A stretch of 64,000 bases of DNA, taken from positions 992,001 through 1,056,000 of the forward strand of contig NZ_CP067225.1 of the NCBI RefSeq assembly GCF_016617715.1, in the 5' to 3' direction. This stretch comes from Paracoccus sp. MC1862 (GTDB taxonomy: Bacteria > Pseudomonadota > Alphaproteobacteria > Rhodobacterales > Rhodobacteraceae). Below the pieces are notes generated by a model that did no database searches, was not told the origin of the DNA, and saw only the letters and a list, made by a program, of their open reading frames with translations. Position 1 is the stretch's first letter. Each line of letters starts with the position of its first letter. Positions 9,241 to 18,754 of this stretch are shown in pieces. The translations under genes and the position numbers were made by a program.

Positions 9241-9353
9241 GGGGCAGCGTCCGGTCCGACCTCGACGCAGACACACCGCCCGATGCCACGGCACGGGTTG
9301 AACCGACAGCCCTCAGAGGACAGATGTTGGGCAACACTGAAAAGGAGATCCCC

Positions 9354-11186
9354 ATGACCCGCCTGCCCCTTCGCGAGACCCTGCTGCTTGACGCTGAAAA
9401 CCACGGCGCCGGTGTTTCGCTGGGGAACCTGCCGGAATGGGACCTGTCCGACCTTTACGCCTCGCCCGAGGCGCCGGAACTGGCGCGCGACCTTGAAAGG
9501 CTGGAGACCGCCTGCACCAGCTTTGCCGCCGACTACGAAGGCAAGCTGGCCGGCCTGACCCCCGCCGGGATGCTGGAATGCATCCAGCGCTACGAGGAGA
9601 TCGACCTGATCGCCGGGCGGATCATGTCCTATGCGGGCCTGCGCTATTACCAGAACACGACCGACGCGGGACGCGCCAAGATGCTGGGCGACCTGCAGGC
9701 GAAGATCACGGACATGACGACTCCGCTGGTGTTCTTCAGCCTGGAATTCAACCGCATCCCCGATGACGTTTACGCGCAGACCTTCAGCGCGCCCTGCGGG
9801 CCGTCGCGCTACAAACCGGTGTTCGACCGGATGCGGGCGATGCGCCCCTATCAGTTGTCGGATGAGCTTGAGAAGTTCCTCCATGACAACTCGGTCGTGG
9901 GCGCCGCCGCCTGGAACCGGCTGTTCGACGAGACAACCGCCGCGCTGACCTTCGATGTGGACGGCGAGGAACTGGGGCTGGAAGCCACGCTGAACCTGCT
10001 GACCGACCACGACCGCAGGCAGCGCGAGGCCGGGGCCAGGGCACTGGCCGAGGTCTTCGGCGGGAACGTCAAGCTTTTCTCGCGCATCTACAACACGCTG
10101 GCGAAGGAAAAGGCGATCGAGGACAGGTGGCGCAAGTTGCCGACGCCCCAGACCGCGCGGCACCTGTCGAACCACGTCGAACCCGAGGTCGTGCAGGCGC
10201 TGCGCGATGCGGTGGTCGCCGCCTATCCGCGCCTGTCGCACCGCTATTACCGGCTGAAGGCGAAATGGCTCGACCTCGACAAGCTGCAGGTCTGGGACCG
10301 CAACGCGCCTTTGCCGCAGGAAAGCCCGCGTCTGGTCGGCTGGGACGAGGCCAAGGCGACGGTGCTGGACGCATACGCAGGCTTCGACCCGGAGCTGGCA
10401 AAGCTGGCCCAGCCGTTCTTCGAGAAGGGCTGGATCGACGCGGGCGTGAAGCCGGGCAAGTCGCCGGGCGCCTTCGCGCATCCGACCGTCACCGACGCCC
10501 ATCCCTATGTGCTGCTGAACTACCTCGGCAAGCCGCGCGACGTGATGACGCTGGCGCATGAGTTGGGCCACGGCGTCCACCAGCGGCTGGCGGCGGGCCA
10601 GGGAGAACTCCTGTCCTCGACGCCGCTGACGCTTGCGGAAACGGCCTCAGTCTTCGGCGAGATGCTGACCTTCCGCGCGCTGCTGGCGAAGACGGAAAAC
10701 CCGGCCCAGCGCAAGGCGCTGCTGGCGGGCAAGGTCGAGGACATGATCAACACCGTCGTCCGCCAGATCGCCTTTTACGATTTCGAATGCCGCCTGCACG
10801 CGGCGCGGGCAGAAGGCGAACTGACCCCCGACGACATCAACGCGATCTGGATGTCGATCCAGCATGAATCGCTGGGCGACGCCTTCGAGTTCATGCCGGG
10901 ATATGAGAGTTTCTGGACCTACGTCCCGCATTTCGTGCACTCGCCCTTCTACGTCTATGCCTATGCCTTCGGCGACGGGCTGGTGAATGCGCTTTATGCG
11001 GCCTACGAGGCGCAGCCCGAGGGCTTCCAGGCGAAATACTTCGAGATGCTGCGCGCGGGCGGCTCCAAGCATCATTCGGAACTGCTGGCACCCTTCGGGC
11101 TGGACGCGGCGGACCCCGCCTTCTGGGACAAGGGCCTGTCCATGATCGAGGGCTTCATCGACGAGCTTGAGGCGATGGAAGCCTGA
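9354..11186 (+). CDS. pepF: Oligoendopeptidase F (M3 family)
   Basis: This cytoplasmic zinc peptidase of 610 aa degrades short peptides. The M3 active site is H402-E403-L-G-H406 (MTLAHELGHGVH), with the third zinc-ligand Glu expected about 25 residues later in TLAETASVFGEM. The N-terminal helical region (WDLSDLYASPEAPELARDL) is typical of PepF. The ATG at 9354 follows AAAGGAGATCCCC; longer upstream frames are not supported. An M19 dipeptidase gene starts 4 bp after the stop, which suggests a peptide-degradation operon. Confidence 0.94.
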   Translation: MTRLPLRETLLLDAENHGAGVSLGNLPEWDLSDLYASPEAPELARDLERLETACTSFAADYEGKLAGLTPAGMLECIQRYEEIDLIAGRIMSYAGLRYYQNTTDAGRAKMLGDLQAKITDMTTPLVFFSLEFNRIPDDVYAQTFSAPCGPSRYKPVFDRMRAMRPYQLSDELEKFLHDNSVVGAAAWNRLFDETTAALTFDVDGEELGLEATLNLLTDHDRRQREAGARALAEVFGGNVKLFSRIYNTLAKEKAIEDRWRKLPTPQTARHLSNHVEPEVVQALRDAVVAAYPRLSHRYYRLKAKWLDLDKLQVWDRNAPLPQESPRLVGWDEAKATVLDAYAGFDPELAKLAQPFFEKGWIDAGVKPGKSPGAFAHPTVTDAHPYVLLNYLGKPRDVMTLAHELGHGVHQRLAAGQGELLSSTPLTLAETASVFGEMLTFRALLAKTENPAQRKALLAGKVEDMINTVVRQIAFYDFECRLHAARAEGELTPDDINAIWMSIQHESLGDAFEFMPGYESFWTYVPHFVHSPFYVYAYAFGDGLVNALYAAYEAQPEGFQAKYFEMLRAGGSKHHSELLAPFGLDAADPAFWDKGLSMIEGFIDELEAMEA

Positions 11187-11190
11187 GCCG

Positions 11191-12399
11191 GTGGCGCGCG
11201 ATCCCTTTCGCCGGCGCCGCGGCCGCGGTGTTCTGCGCGTCCTCTGGGTGCTTCTGGCGGTGGTGCTGCTGGGCGCGCTCGGGGTCGGGGTCTTCGGCCC
11301 GCGCATCGTGGCCGACCAGTTGAACCCGGTCACCGCGCGCAGCCCTTGGCCGGTCTCGCCGCAGGCACAGGCGCTGCATGACCGGCTGGTGATCGGCGAC
11401 CTGCACGCCGACGCCCTGCTGTGGGACCGCGACCTGTCGGTGCGCCGCCCCGAGGGGCACGTGGACCTGCCGCGGCTGGATCAGGGCAACATCGCCATCC
11501 AGGTCTTCACCGCCGTCACTCGAAGCCCGCGCGGCCAGAACTATGCGGAAAACGAGGCCGCGGCCCCCGACAACATCACGCCGCTGGTCATCGGCCAGCT
11601 TCGTCCAGTGCAGACCTGGTTCAGCCTGAAGGAGCGGGCGCTCGACCAGGCCGCGCGGCTGCGGCGTCTGGCCGAGGCCGAGCCCGCAAGCCTGCGTCTG
11701 ATCCGCACGCGCGGCGATCTGGATGCGGTTCTGGCGGATCGGGCCTCGGGCAGCCGGGTCATCGGCGCGATCCTGGGGATCGAGGGCGCGCATCCGCTGG
11801 AAGGCGACCTCACCAACCTCGCGGTGCTGGAGGGCGCGGGCTACCGGCTGGTCGGGCTCACGCATTTCTTCGACAACGAACTCGGCGGCTCGTTGCACGG
11901 GCAGTCGCAGGCGGGGCTGACGGATTTCGGGCGCGAGGTGGTTGCGGAAGCCGTGCGCCGGGGCATGGTCATCGACCTCGCCCATGCCTCGCCGCAAATG
12001 GTGCGCGACGTGCTGGCGATGCCGGGGACGCGGCCAATCATCAGCCATACGGGCGTGCATGGCACCTGTAACACGCCGCGGAATGTTCAGGACGAGTTGC
12101 TGCAGGCGGTGGCGGCCAGCGGCGGGATCATCGGCATCGGCTTCTGGCCGGACGTGACCTGCAACGACAGCCCCGCCGGGATCGCAGCCAGCATCGCTGC
12201 CGCGATCGCGCTGGTGGGCGAGGATCACGTGGCGCTGGGCTCGGACTGGGACGGCTCGGTCGGCGTGCCCTTCGACGCGGCGGGCCTGCCGGCGCTGACG
12301 CAGGCGCTGATGGATGCAGGGCTGACCGAGGACGAGATCGCCAATGTCATGGGCGGCAACATGGTGCGCTATTTGCGCGAGGTGCTGCCTCGGGCCTGA
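11191..12399 (+). CDS. Membrane-anchored M19 dipeptidase
   Basis: This zinc dipeptidase of the renal dipeptidase (M19) family has about 402 aa. After a basic start (RRRRGRG) comes one transmembrane segment (about residues 12-34), so the catalytic domain is probably outside the cytoplasmic membrane. The metal motif is D70-L-H72-A-D74, the bridging Glu is in GIEGAH (E198), and further His ligands are in GLTHFFDNE and SHTGVHG. I chose the GTG at 11191, with GGAAG upstream and 4 bp after the pepF stop; a TTG at 11167 would overlap pepF. It probably acts with PepF on peptide turnover. Confidence 0.85.
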   Translation: MARDPFRRRRGRGVLRVLWVLLAVVLLGALGVGVFGPRIVADQLNPVTARSPWPVSPQAQALHDRLVIGDLHADALLWDRDLSVRRPEGHVDLPRLDQGNIAIQVFTAVTRSPRGQNYAENEAAAPDNITPLVIGQLRPVQTWFSLKERALDQAARLRRLAEAEPASLRLIRTRGDLDAVLADRASGSRVIGAILGIEGAHPLEGDLTNLAVLEGAGYRLVGLTHFFDNELGGSLHGQSQAGLTDFGREVVAEAVRRGMVIDLAHASPQMVRDVLAMPGTRPIISHTGVHGTCNTPRNVQDELLQAVAASGGIIGIGFWPDVTCNDSPAGIAASIAAAIALVGEDHVALGSDWDGSVGVPFDAAGLPALTQALMDAGLTEDEIANVMGGNMVRYLREVLPRA

Positions 12400-12435
12400 A
12401 CCGGGGGCGGCGCGCCTGATGGCACTGCCGCAATG

Positions 12436-12456
12436 GGTATTTGAGCCAGAAAGAAG
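12436..12456 (+). repeat. Copy of the short intergenic repeat
   Basis: GGTATTTGAGCCAGAAAGAAG lies between the dipeptidase stop and the convergent end of purK. It differs from the copy at 2447-2467 by one base. Confidence 0.6.
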
Positions 12457-12473
12457 CCCGCAGGCGTCAGGCT

Positions 12474-13532
12474 TCAGCGGCGGATGATGTTGACGTGACC
12501 CATCTTGCGGCCGGGGCGGGCCTCGGCCTTGCCATAAAGGTGGATCTGGGTGTCGCTCTGCCGCAGCAGGTCCGGCAAGCGGTCGATGTCGTCGCCGATC
12601 AGGTTCTCCATCACCACGTCGGCGTGGCGCTTGCCGTCGCCCAGAGGCAGGCCCGCGACAGCGCGGATATGCTGCTCGAACTGGTCCACGGCGCAGCCCG
12701 CTTGCGTCCAGTGGCCCGAATTGTGGACGCGGGGGGCAATCTCGTTGACGATGAAGCCGCGCGGCGTGACGAACAGTTCCACTCCCATCACACCCACATA
12801 GTCGAGCGCGGTGACAATGCGGCTGGCGGTCAGCACGGCATCGGGGATCAGCCGCGCGGACAGGCCGCAGGGGACGGTGGTGGTCCGCAGGATGCCCTCG
12901 CGGTGGACGTTCAGGCCCGGATCGTAGGCCGCGACGGCGCCATCCTGACCACGGGCGACGATGACGCTGATCTCGGCGGTGAAATCGACGAAGCCTTCCA
13001 GAACCGACGGCGCGTTCACCTGCGCCCATGCGGCGGAAAGGTCGTCGCCCGCCTTGATGGGGACCTGCCCCTTGCCGTCATAGCCCATTCGCCGGGTCTT
13101 GAGGATGGCGCGGTCCCGTCCCTGCATCGCGGTGCCGAGGTCGTCGGCCGAACCGACGGCGGCATAGGGTGCAACCGATAGGCCCAGTCCCCCGAGAAAG
13201 TCCTTTTCTGCCAGCCGGTCCTGGCTGACGGCCAGCGCACGGCGGTTCGGGCGGATCGGGACCAGGCTTTCGATCAGGTCCAGCGAGGCGGCGGGGACGT
13301 TCTCGAACTCGTAGGTGACGACATCGACCGAAGCCGCGAAGTCGCGCAGGGTGGTGTCGTCCTCGTAGGGGGCGCTCGTCAGGCGGTGCGCCACCTCGGC
13401 GGCGGGCGCTGGCCCCGGTTCGTAGATGTGGCAGCGATAGCCGAGGCGGCTGGCGGCAACGGACAGCATCCGGCCCAACTGGCCACCGCCGAGGATGCCG
13501 ATGGTGGCGCCGGGTTTCAGCGGGTCAGTCAT
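12474..13532 (-). CDS. purK: N5-carboxyaminoimidazole ribonucleotide synthase
   Basis: This ATP-grasp enzyme carboxylates AIR to N5-CAIR with ATP and bicarbonate in purine synthesis. The 352-aa protein starts with [15 protein letters not shown] (nucleotide-binding start of PurK), has the ATP-grasp core ([23 protein letters not shown]) and ends with GHVNIIRR. The true start is the ATG at 13532, 8 bp inside the end of purE, so the two are translationally coupled; longer frames upstream lack support. Confidence 0.95.
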   Translation of the reverse strand: MTDPLKPGATIGILGGGQLGRMLSVAASRLGYRCHIYEPGPAPAAEVAHRLTSAPYEDDTTLRDFAASVDVVTYEFENVPAASLDLIESLVPIRPNRRALAVSQDRLAEKDFLGGLGLSVAPYAAVGSADDLGTAMQGRDRAILKTRRMGYDGKGQVPIKAGDDLSAAWAQVNAPSVLEGFVDFTAEISVIVARGQDGAVAAYDPGLNVHREGILRTTTVPCGLSARLIPDAVLTASRIVTALDYVGVMGVELFVTPRGFIVNEIAPRVHNSGHWTQAGCAVDQFEQHIRAVAGLPLGDGKRHADVVMENLIGDDIDRLPDLLRQSDTQIHLYGKAEARPGRKMGHVNIIRR

Positions 13533-14010
13533 CGGCAGGCTCCTCGGGGATCGAGGCCGACAGCGCCGCGCGCCAGTCGTCCAGACGCTGCGCCAGCGCA
13601 GGGTCGGAAAGGGCAAGGATCGCGGCGGCCATCAGCCCCGCGTTGGCCGCTCCGGCCGCACCGATCGCCATGGTGGCGACAGGGAAGCCCTTGGGCATCT
13701 GGACGATGGAATAAAGGGAATCGACACCGTTCAGGGCACGGGTCTGGACGGGCACCCCGATCACCGGCAACTGGGTCTTGGATGCCATCATGCCGGGCAG
13801 ATGCGCCGCCCCGCCCGCCCCCGCGATGATGACCTGAAGGCCCCGGCCCAGGGCGGAACGGCCATAGTCCCACAACCGGTCGGGGGTGCGGTGGGCGCTG
13901 ACGATGCGCGTCTCATAAGCCACGCCCAGTTCGTCCAGAATCGCCGCCGCCTTGCGCATCGTGGCCCAGTCTGACTGGCTGCCCATGATGATGCCGACCG
14001 GAACCGTCAT
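13525..14010 (-). CDS. purE: N5-CAIR mutase
   Basis: This enzyme converts N5-CAIR to CAIR, following PurK. The 161-aa protein has the class I PurE signature [13 protein letters not shown] at the N-terminus (Ser and Asp of the active site), then [10 protein letters not shown] and [11 protein letters not shown]. The start at 14010 ([10 protein letters not shown]) has GGAAGGGGGGCAGGG upstream; the longer frame from 14043 is not needed. purE and purK overlap by 8 bp. Confidence 0.95.
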   Translation of the reverse strand: MTVPVGIIMGSQSDWATMRKAAAILDELGVAYETRIVSAHRTPDRLWDYGRSALGRGLQVIIAGAGGAAHLPGMMASKTQLPVIGVPVQTRALNGVDSLYSIVQMPKGFPVATMAIGAAGAANAGLMAAAILALSDPALAQRLDDWRAALSASIPEEPADD

Positions 14011-14066
14011 CCCTGCCCCCTTCCCGCGGAAAGCCCGCATCATACCGGCGGCGCCGGCGGGCGCAA

Positions 14067-14360
14067 TCAGGCGATGATGTCGGGAGTCAGCTCGTCCTCC
14101 AGCCGGGCGATCTGGTCCTTGAGCGCCAGCTTCTGCCGCTTCATCCGGCCCAGTGTCATGCTGCAGACGACGCCGTCCACGGCCATGGCCATGATCGCCT
14201 CGTCAAGTTCGCGATGCTGACGCCGCAGCCCGTCCAGCCGGGTGCGGGCCATCTCGTCATGCGACATCTCGTTCTGGGCGTTCATCGAATCGTCAAGCCT
14301 GCCGGGCGCGTGCAGGCGCGCCAAAGGATCATAGCTGCGGATTTTCGCTTTGGTAAGCAT
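14067..14360 (-). CDS. YdcH-like (DUF465) small coiled-coil protein
   Basis: The C-terminal 70 residues match the DUF465/YdcH pattern: [16 protein letters not shown], then [20 protein letters not shown], ending TPDIIA. The whole is helical and likely a coiled-coil hairpin. The ATG at 14360 (97 aa) has AGAGGGGG upstream. An internal ATG at 14285 gives a 72-aa product closer to the usual family length but with a poor ribosome site. The function is unknown. It is divergent from hsp20 and lies 57 bp upstream of purE in the same direction. Confidence 0.7.
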   Translation of the reverse strand: MLTKAKIRSYDPLARLHAPGRLDDSMNAQNEMSHDEMARTRLDGLRRQHRELDEAIMAMAVDGVVCSMTLGRMKRQKLALKDQIARLEDELTPDIIA

Positions 14361-14373
14361 AACCTTGCCCCCT

Positions 14374-14400
14374 CTTGCGGGACGCGGGCCGCGCCTACAT
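14374..14400 (+). promoter_or_regulatory. Possible RpoH-type promoter for hsp20
   Basis: CTTG (14374-14377) and CTACAT (14395-14400) are 17 bp apart, close to the alphaproteobacterial heat-shock pattern CTTG-N17/18-CTATAT. The position leaves a leader of about 60 nt before hsp20. This is a weak match on one site only. Confidence 0.3.
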
Positions 14401-14469
14401 ATCATGGTCATGGCCGGGTCGCCGCAACGGGGCCGGGCCGAAGCAGTCGCTTGTTGACCGAGGACGCCG

Positions 14470-14880
14470 ATGACCAAGATGACCCTGGGCACCCACCCCT
14501 ACCTGCTGGGCTTCGACCAGCTTGAACGGCTGGCGGAACGTGCCGCCAAGGGGGCCGAGGGTTACCCGCCCTACAACATCGAGCATCGCGCCCCCGACGG
14601 GTTCCGCATCACCCTGGCCGTCGCGGGCTTCGCCGAGGACGACCTGTCGCTGACCATCGAGGATCGGCAACTGGTGATCCGCGGGCGGCAGGCCGAGGGC
14701 TCGGACGAGCGGGTCTTCCTGCATCGGGGCATCGCCGCCCGCGCCTTTCAGCGCAGTTTCGTGCTGGCCGAAGGGATCGAGGTCGAGAATGCCGCGTTGG
14801 AAAACGGATTGCTTCACATCGATCTGCGGCGGGTGACGCCGCAGAGCTTCGTCAAGACCATACCGATCAGCCGAAAGTGA
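14470..14880 (+). CDS. Small heat shock protein, Hsp20/IbpA class
   Basis: A 136-aa ATP-independent holdase chaperone. The alpha-crystallin domain (about residues 35-125) starts with YPPYNIEHRAPDGFRITLAVAGF and contains LVIRGRQ and FLHRGIAARAFQRSFVLAEGI, ending with the family motif ALENGLLHIDL. The ATG at 14470 follows CGAGGACGCC. The short C-terminal tail has TIPIS, matching the I-x-I/V motif used in oligomer assembly. It is followed 11 bp later by a DUF1150 gene, a common pairing in alphaproteobacteria. Confidence 0.93.
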   Translation: MTKMTLGTHPYLLGFDQLERLAERAAKGAEGYPPYNIEHRAPDGFRITLAVAGFAEDDLSLTIEDRQLVIRGRQAEGSDERVFLHRGIAARAFQRSFVLAEGIEVENAALENGLLHIDLRRVTPQSFVKTIPISRK

Positions 14881-14891
14881 AGGGGATCGCC

Positions 14892-15116
14892 ATGAACATG
14901 AAACACGATTTTCCGACCGACGCCGGCAACACCGTCTATGTCCGCCGCGTGACGATGGAGAGCCTTCCCACCGAGGTGCGGATGCAGGCGCCCGAACTGG
15001 ACGCGCTTTATGCCGTCCACGGCGTCGATGGCGAGCGCTTGGCGCTGGTCGCCGACCGCCGCCTCGCATTCGCCCTCGCGCGCCAGAACGAACTGGTGCC
15101 TGTCAGCGTCCACTGA
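14892..15116 (+). CDS. DUF1150 family protein
   Basis: This 74-aa protein contains the DUF1150 pattern VYVRRVTMESLP and a C-terminal YAVHGVDGERLALVADRRLAFALARQNEL. Members sit next to Hsp20 genes in many alphaproteobacteria, which suggests a stress-related role that has not been defined. The ATG at 14892 is preceded by AGGGGATCGCC. The 3' end overlaps the convergent glycosyltransferase gene by 14 bp. Confidence 0.85.
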   Translation: MNMKHDFPTDAGNTVYVRRVTMESLPTEVRMQAPELDALYAVHGVDGERLALVADRRLAFALARQNELVPVSVH

Positions 15117-16053
15117 GCGGCTGCGGGACACCGGCGGCAAGCCGGTGTTCCATGTCGCGGATCGCCCGCTCGACCTGCAGGCGGGCGCGGTATTTGGGGC
15201 GACCCAGCATCGCCCCTAGGATGACCTTGCGGCGCGTGTTCCATCCGGACAGGCGCCGCTTCCATCTTTCCTTGTCCAGCGGTGGCATCAGGTCGGCAAT
15301 GGTGGCCGCATAGCTCTCCCACACCCGACCAAGGGGAACCCGCCCGGCCCAAGGCTTGAGCCCGACGACATAGTGGATCACCGCCGGGTCGCGCGGCAGG
15401 TCGGCAACCGTCCCATGGGCCGCCGGATCGGCATAGGTGTTGAAGCGCGCGGGCAAAGGCAGCACCCGGCCACGGGCGGCGAGGTTGAGGGCGCTCTGAT
15501 CTTCGCTCCGCAAGGGACGGCTCGGGTCGGACAACAGCGCCCTGCAACGGTCGGCAAGGCCCTCGGCCCTCCAGGCGGGCAGGTTCATGACCAGAAGCCC
15601 CGCGTTGACATATTCCCCCCGCGGCATCCCCATGTCCGCCAGTTCGGGCGCGCTGGGGCTGGGGCACGGGACCGCGGCCAGCAGCGCATCATCAAGCGGC
15701 AGCCTTCCCAGCGGGGACAAGTCATCCGTCACGACCATGTCGCAGTCCATGTAGAGGACGCGATCCTCGTCGGGCATCAGCGCGGGGATCAGCAGCCGCA
15801 AATAGGTGCTGCGTGTCAGGTGCCCGCGCGTGACCGGCAGGTCGGCGAAGTCGTCCTCGTCGATCTCGATCCGCCTGACGGGGATGCCCAGCCGGGTGCC
15901 CAGCGCGTCGATGCGGGCGCGGTTCGCGGCCGAGATGCCATTGTCCAGCACCGTCGCCCTCAGCCCCGGCGTATGGGCCGCCGCCGAGGCGATCAGCACC
16001 AGCACCCCCGGCAAGTAGTTGTCGTCAGAACCGGTGACGAGATGCAGGCTCAT
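15103..16053 (-). CDS. Glycosyltransferase family 8 protein
   Basis: This 316-aa protein resembles LgtC/RfaJ-type GT8 retaining galactosyl- or glucosyltransferases: the N-terminus LHLVTGSDDNYLPG, then TRSTYLRLLIPALMPDEDRVLYMDCDMVVTDDL, with D103-C-D105 as the metal-binding DxD, and later EYVNAGLLVMNL and YADPAAHG. Such enzymes usually extend lipooligosaccharide or other surface glycans. The ATG at 16053 overlaps the stop of the upstream glycosyltransferase by 4 bp (ATGA), so the pair is translationally coupled. Donor and acceptor cannot be read from the sequence. Confidence 0.85.
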   Translation of the reverse strand: MSLHLVTGSDDNYLPGVLVLIASAAAHTPGLRATVLDNGISAANRARIDALGTRLGIPVRRIEIDEDDFADLPVTRGHLTRSTYLRLLIPALMPDEDRVLYMDCDMVVTDDLSPLGRLPLDDALLAAVPCPSPSAPELADMGMPRGEYVNAGLLVMNLPAWRAEGLADRCRALLSDPSRPLRSEDQSALNLAARGRVLPLPARFNTYADPAAHGTVADLPRDPAVIHYVVGLKPWAGRVPLGRVWESYAATIADLMPPLDKERWKRRLSGWNTRRKVILGAMLGRPKYRARLQVERAIRDMEHRLAAGVPQPLSGR

Positions 16054-16832
16054 GGATTGTCTTCCCAAGCGCGGCGCAGCCAGCCGGTGTCGCCGATGTG
16101 GCGATACCAGCGCCCGCCCCGACCGGCCAGCACATCGGCCATCTTGGGGCTGCCCGCAAACAGCACGATCCGCGCGTCCGCCGGGCACTCGGGATCGCGC
16201 AGGTAGCTCGCGGGTCCGCGCCTCACGCAGTCGTTCTTGAAGCTGACGCACCAACTGCGCGGCCAGTATCCCAACGCCCCCTGCCGGTGCAGGATGTCGC
16301 TGACCATCTGCTGCTCGTGCTCGTAGCGCCTGGCGGCCGCCTGCGGGTCGGCGACATAGGTCTCGACGATCTCGGGATGGGCGCCGATCTCGTAGCGGAA
16401 GACCGAGGTGTTGCCGACCATGTGCAGGAAGCGGTCGCGCGAGCGGTTCAGCCGCCGCAGGGGCTTGGGCCGGAACAGGTCGTCGTCGCGCAGGATCACG
16501 AAGCGGCCCGGATGGTCGAAGAACGGGCCGAGCGGCCCGACCACCACCAGATCGAGGTCCAGAAACAGCGCCGTGCCGGAAAGCCCGAAAAGATCGGGGT
16601 TGAACAGGGCAAGCTTGCGCCAGCGCGTATCCTGGTTGCCCGGCGGCATGTCGAGCGCGGGCAACGGATGGGCCTCGATCCGGGGATCAAGCCCGGCCGC
16701 GTCATCGGTGAAGCAGATGAAGCGGTGCGGCTGGTCCAGATGCCGCCGCACTCCTGCCGCAAGGTTGTTCACATCCGCCGCGCCGTAAAGCGTGCCCCAT
16801 TTCATGGAAAGGATAAGGACGGGCTGTGGCAT
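16050..16832 (-). CDS. Glycosyltransferase-like protein, paralog of the one at 2592
   Basis: The 260-aa protein begins MPQPVLILSMKWG, has HRFICFTDDAAGL near residue 40, and carries FLDLDLVVVG with D92-L-D94, the same position as in the paralog at 2592-3407. Both end with a RIVLFAGS/RIVIFAGS segment. The fold is probably GT-A. It is coupled to the GT8 gene by ATGA, which suggests consecutive steps in building one glycan. The sat-cysC terminator lies just upstream, so the pair probably has its own promoter. Confidence 0.72.
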   Translation of the reverse strand: MPQPVLILSMKWGTLYGAADVNNLAAGVRRHLDQPHRFICFTDDAAGLDPRIEAHPLPALDMPPGNQDTRWRKLALFNPDLFGLSGTALFLDLDLVVVGPLGPFFDHPGRFVILRDDDLFRPKPLRRLNRSRDRFLHMVGNTSVFRYEIGAHPEIVETYVADPQAAARRYEHEQQMVSDILHRQGALGYWPRSWCVSFKNDCVRRGPASYLRDPECPADARIVLFAGSPKMADVLAGRGGRWYRHIGDTGWLRRAWEDNP

Positions 16833-16852
16833 CCGGGGCTCGGGGACGAAAA

Positions 16853-16878
16853 CGCCCTCCGGGTTGGACCGGAGGGCG
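16853..16878 (-). terminator. Intrinsic terminator of the sulfate-activation gene
   Basis: A perfect 10-bp stem (CGCCCTCCGG with CCGGAGGGCG, loop of 6) is followed on the minus strand by TTTTCG. It starts about 20 bp after the stop codon of the gene ending at 16899. Confidence 0.8.
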
Positions 16879-16898
16879 GCATCTTGTCAATGAGTCGA

Positions 16899-18611
16899 TC
16901 AGTTCAACCCGATCAGGCCCATCTGTTCCAGCTTCAGCAGCACCTGCTGGGCGGCGTAATCGACGTCCACCCCTTCGGTCTGGACGCGCAACTCGGGCGT
17001 CGCGGGTTCCTCGTAGGGGTCCGAGATGCCGGTGAACTCCTTGATCTTGCCTTCGCGGGCGAGCTTGTAGAGCCCCTTGCGGTCCCGGCGCTCGCACTCC
17101 TCAAGCGAGGTGGCGACATGGACCTCGATGAAGGCGCCGAACTGCTCGATCATCTCGCGCACCGCGCGGCGGGTGGCCGTATAGGGCGCGATGGGCGCGC
17201 AGATGGCGATGCCGCCGTTCTTGGTGATCTCGGACGCGACATAGCCGATGCGCTTTATGTTGATGTCGCGGTGTTCCTTGGAAAAGCCCAGTTCCGAGGA
17301 AAGGTGCTTGCGGACCACATCGCCGTCCAGCAGCGTCACGGGGCGCCCGCCCATCTCCATCAGCTTGACCATCAGGGCGTTGGCGATGGTGGACTTGCCG
17401 GACCCAGAAAGCCCGGTGAAGAACACCGTGAAGCCCTGCTGGTCGCGCGGCGGCGAGGTGCGGCGCAGCTGCGTCACGACCTCGGGGAAGCTGAACCACT
17501 CGGGGATATCCAGCCCCTCGCGCAGACGGCGGCGCAGCTCGGTGCCCGAGATGTCGAGGATGGTCGCGCCCTCCTCGACCTCGTCGCGGGGTTCATATTG
17601 GGCACGTTCCTGCACATAGACCATCTGTTTGAAATCGACCATCTCGATGCCGATCTCGTCCTGGTGCTGCCGGAACAGATCCTGCGCGGCGTAGGGGTCG
17701 TAGAAGTCCTGCCCCTGGCTGTTCTTGCCCGGCCCCGCGTGGTCGCGACCGACGATCATGTGGGTCAGCCCGTGGTTGCGGCGGATCATGCCGTGCCATA
17801 CCGCCTCGCGCGGGCCGCCCATCCGCATCGCAAGGTTCAGCAGCGACAGATGCGTGGTCGCCTGCGGGTATTTGTCCAGCACGGCCTCGTAGCAGCGGAC
17901 GCGGGTGAAATGGTCCACGTCGCCCGGCTTGGTCATGCCGACGACCGGGTGGATCAGCAGGTTCGCCTGCGCCTCGCGCGCCGCGCGGAAGGTCAGTTCC
18001 TGATGGGCGCGGTGCAGCGGGTTGCGGGTCTGGAAGGCCACGATGCGCCGCCAGCCCATCTTGCGGAAGAAGGCGCGCAACTCGTTCGGCGTGTCGCGGC
18101 GGGCGCGGAAGTCGTAATGCGTCGGCGGCTGGATGCCGGTGATCGGCCCACCCAGATAGACCGGACTCGCGACGTTGTGCAGGTAGTTGACCGCCGGATG
18201 CGCCACGTCGTCGGCCCCAAAAACCTTTTCGGCCTCGCGCTTCTTGTTCGGCACCCATTTGTCGGTGACCGACAGGATGGCGAGGATCACGCCCTCCTGG
18301 TCACGAAGCGCGATGTCGGTGCCCGGCTCGATCTTGTCGGCAAACTCCTGGCTCACGTCCAGGGTGATCGGCATCGGCCACAGCCCGCCCGAGGACAGGC
18401 GCATGTTCTCGACCACGCCGTCATAATCGGCCTCGGTCAAAAAACCCTTGAGTGGGTGGAAGCCGCCGTTCATCAGCAGCTCGACATCGCAAAGCTGGCG
18501 CGGCGTCAGGTCCCAGGACGGCATGTCGCCGGCGTCCGCCTTGAGCTTCTGCGCCGAGTCGGCGTTGACATAAAGTTCCGGGATCGGCGCGAGGTTCGGC
18601 GGCTGGGTCAT
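16899..18611 (-). CDS. Bifunctional sulfate adenylyltransferase / adenylylsulfate kinase
   Basis: This 570-aa cytoplasmic fusion makes APS from sulfate and ATP and then phosphorylates it to PAPS, the first two steps of sulfate assimilation. The order is an N-terminal PUA-like domain, the ATP sulfurylase core with QTRNPLH200RAH203Q and GRDHAGPG (288-295), and a C-terminal APS kinase with Walker A GLSGSGKST (400-408) and LDGD. I chose the ATG at 18611, preceded by GAGTGTAAG; an ATG at 18635 lacks a ribosome site. This fused form differs from the CysND heterodimer of enterobacteria and is common in alphaproteobacteria. It supplies sulfide for MetY. Confidence 0.93.
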   Translation of the reverse strand: MTQPPNLAPIPELYVNADSAQKLKADAGDMPSWDLTPRQLCDVELLMNGGFHPLKGFLTEADYDGVVENMRLSSGGLWPMPITLDVSQEFADKIEPGTDIALRDQEGVILAILSVTDKWVPNKKREAEKVFGADDVAHPAVNYLHNVASPVYLGGPITGIQPPTHYDFRARRDTPNELRAFFRKMGWRRIVAFQTRNPLHRAHQELTFRAAREAQANLLIHPVVGMTKPGDVDHFTRVRCYEAVLDKYPQATTHLSLLNLAMRMGGPREAVWHGMIRRNHGLTHMIVGRDHAGPGKNSQGQDFYDPYAAQDLFRQHQDEIGIEMVDFKQMVYVQERAQYEPRDEVEEGATILDISGTELRRRLREGLDIPEWFSFPEVVTQLRRTSPPRDQQGFTVFFTGLSGSGKSTIANALMVKLMEMGGRPVTLLDGDVVRKHLSSELGFSKEHRDINIKRIGYVASEITKNGGIAICAPIAPYTATRRAVREMIEQFGAFIEVHVATSLEECERRDRKGLYKLAREGKIKEFTGISDPYEEPATPELRVQTEGVDVDYAAQQVLLKLEQMGLIGLN

Positions 18612-18754
18612 CTTACACTCGATGGTTCGTGACATGGCGCTGCACCGCGCAACAGGCTCACGGTGTGCGCCCGCCCCTTAGCCCCAAGGCCAGTCTTCTG
18701 CAACCTGCGGCCGAGCCGAGGGCTGGGTTTCGCTTAACGCATGGCTGGCGGGTG

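Noticed and set aside
9103..9353. SAM-II riboswitch ahead of metY
   Set aside because: I looked for the conserved pseudoknot motifs on the minus strand and did not find a convincing match.
16098..18632. 844-aa open frame antisense to the sulfate-activation gene and a glycosyltransferase
   Set aside because: It spans two well-supported genes on the other strand and has no recognisable domain.
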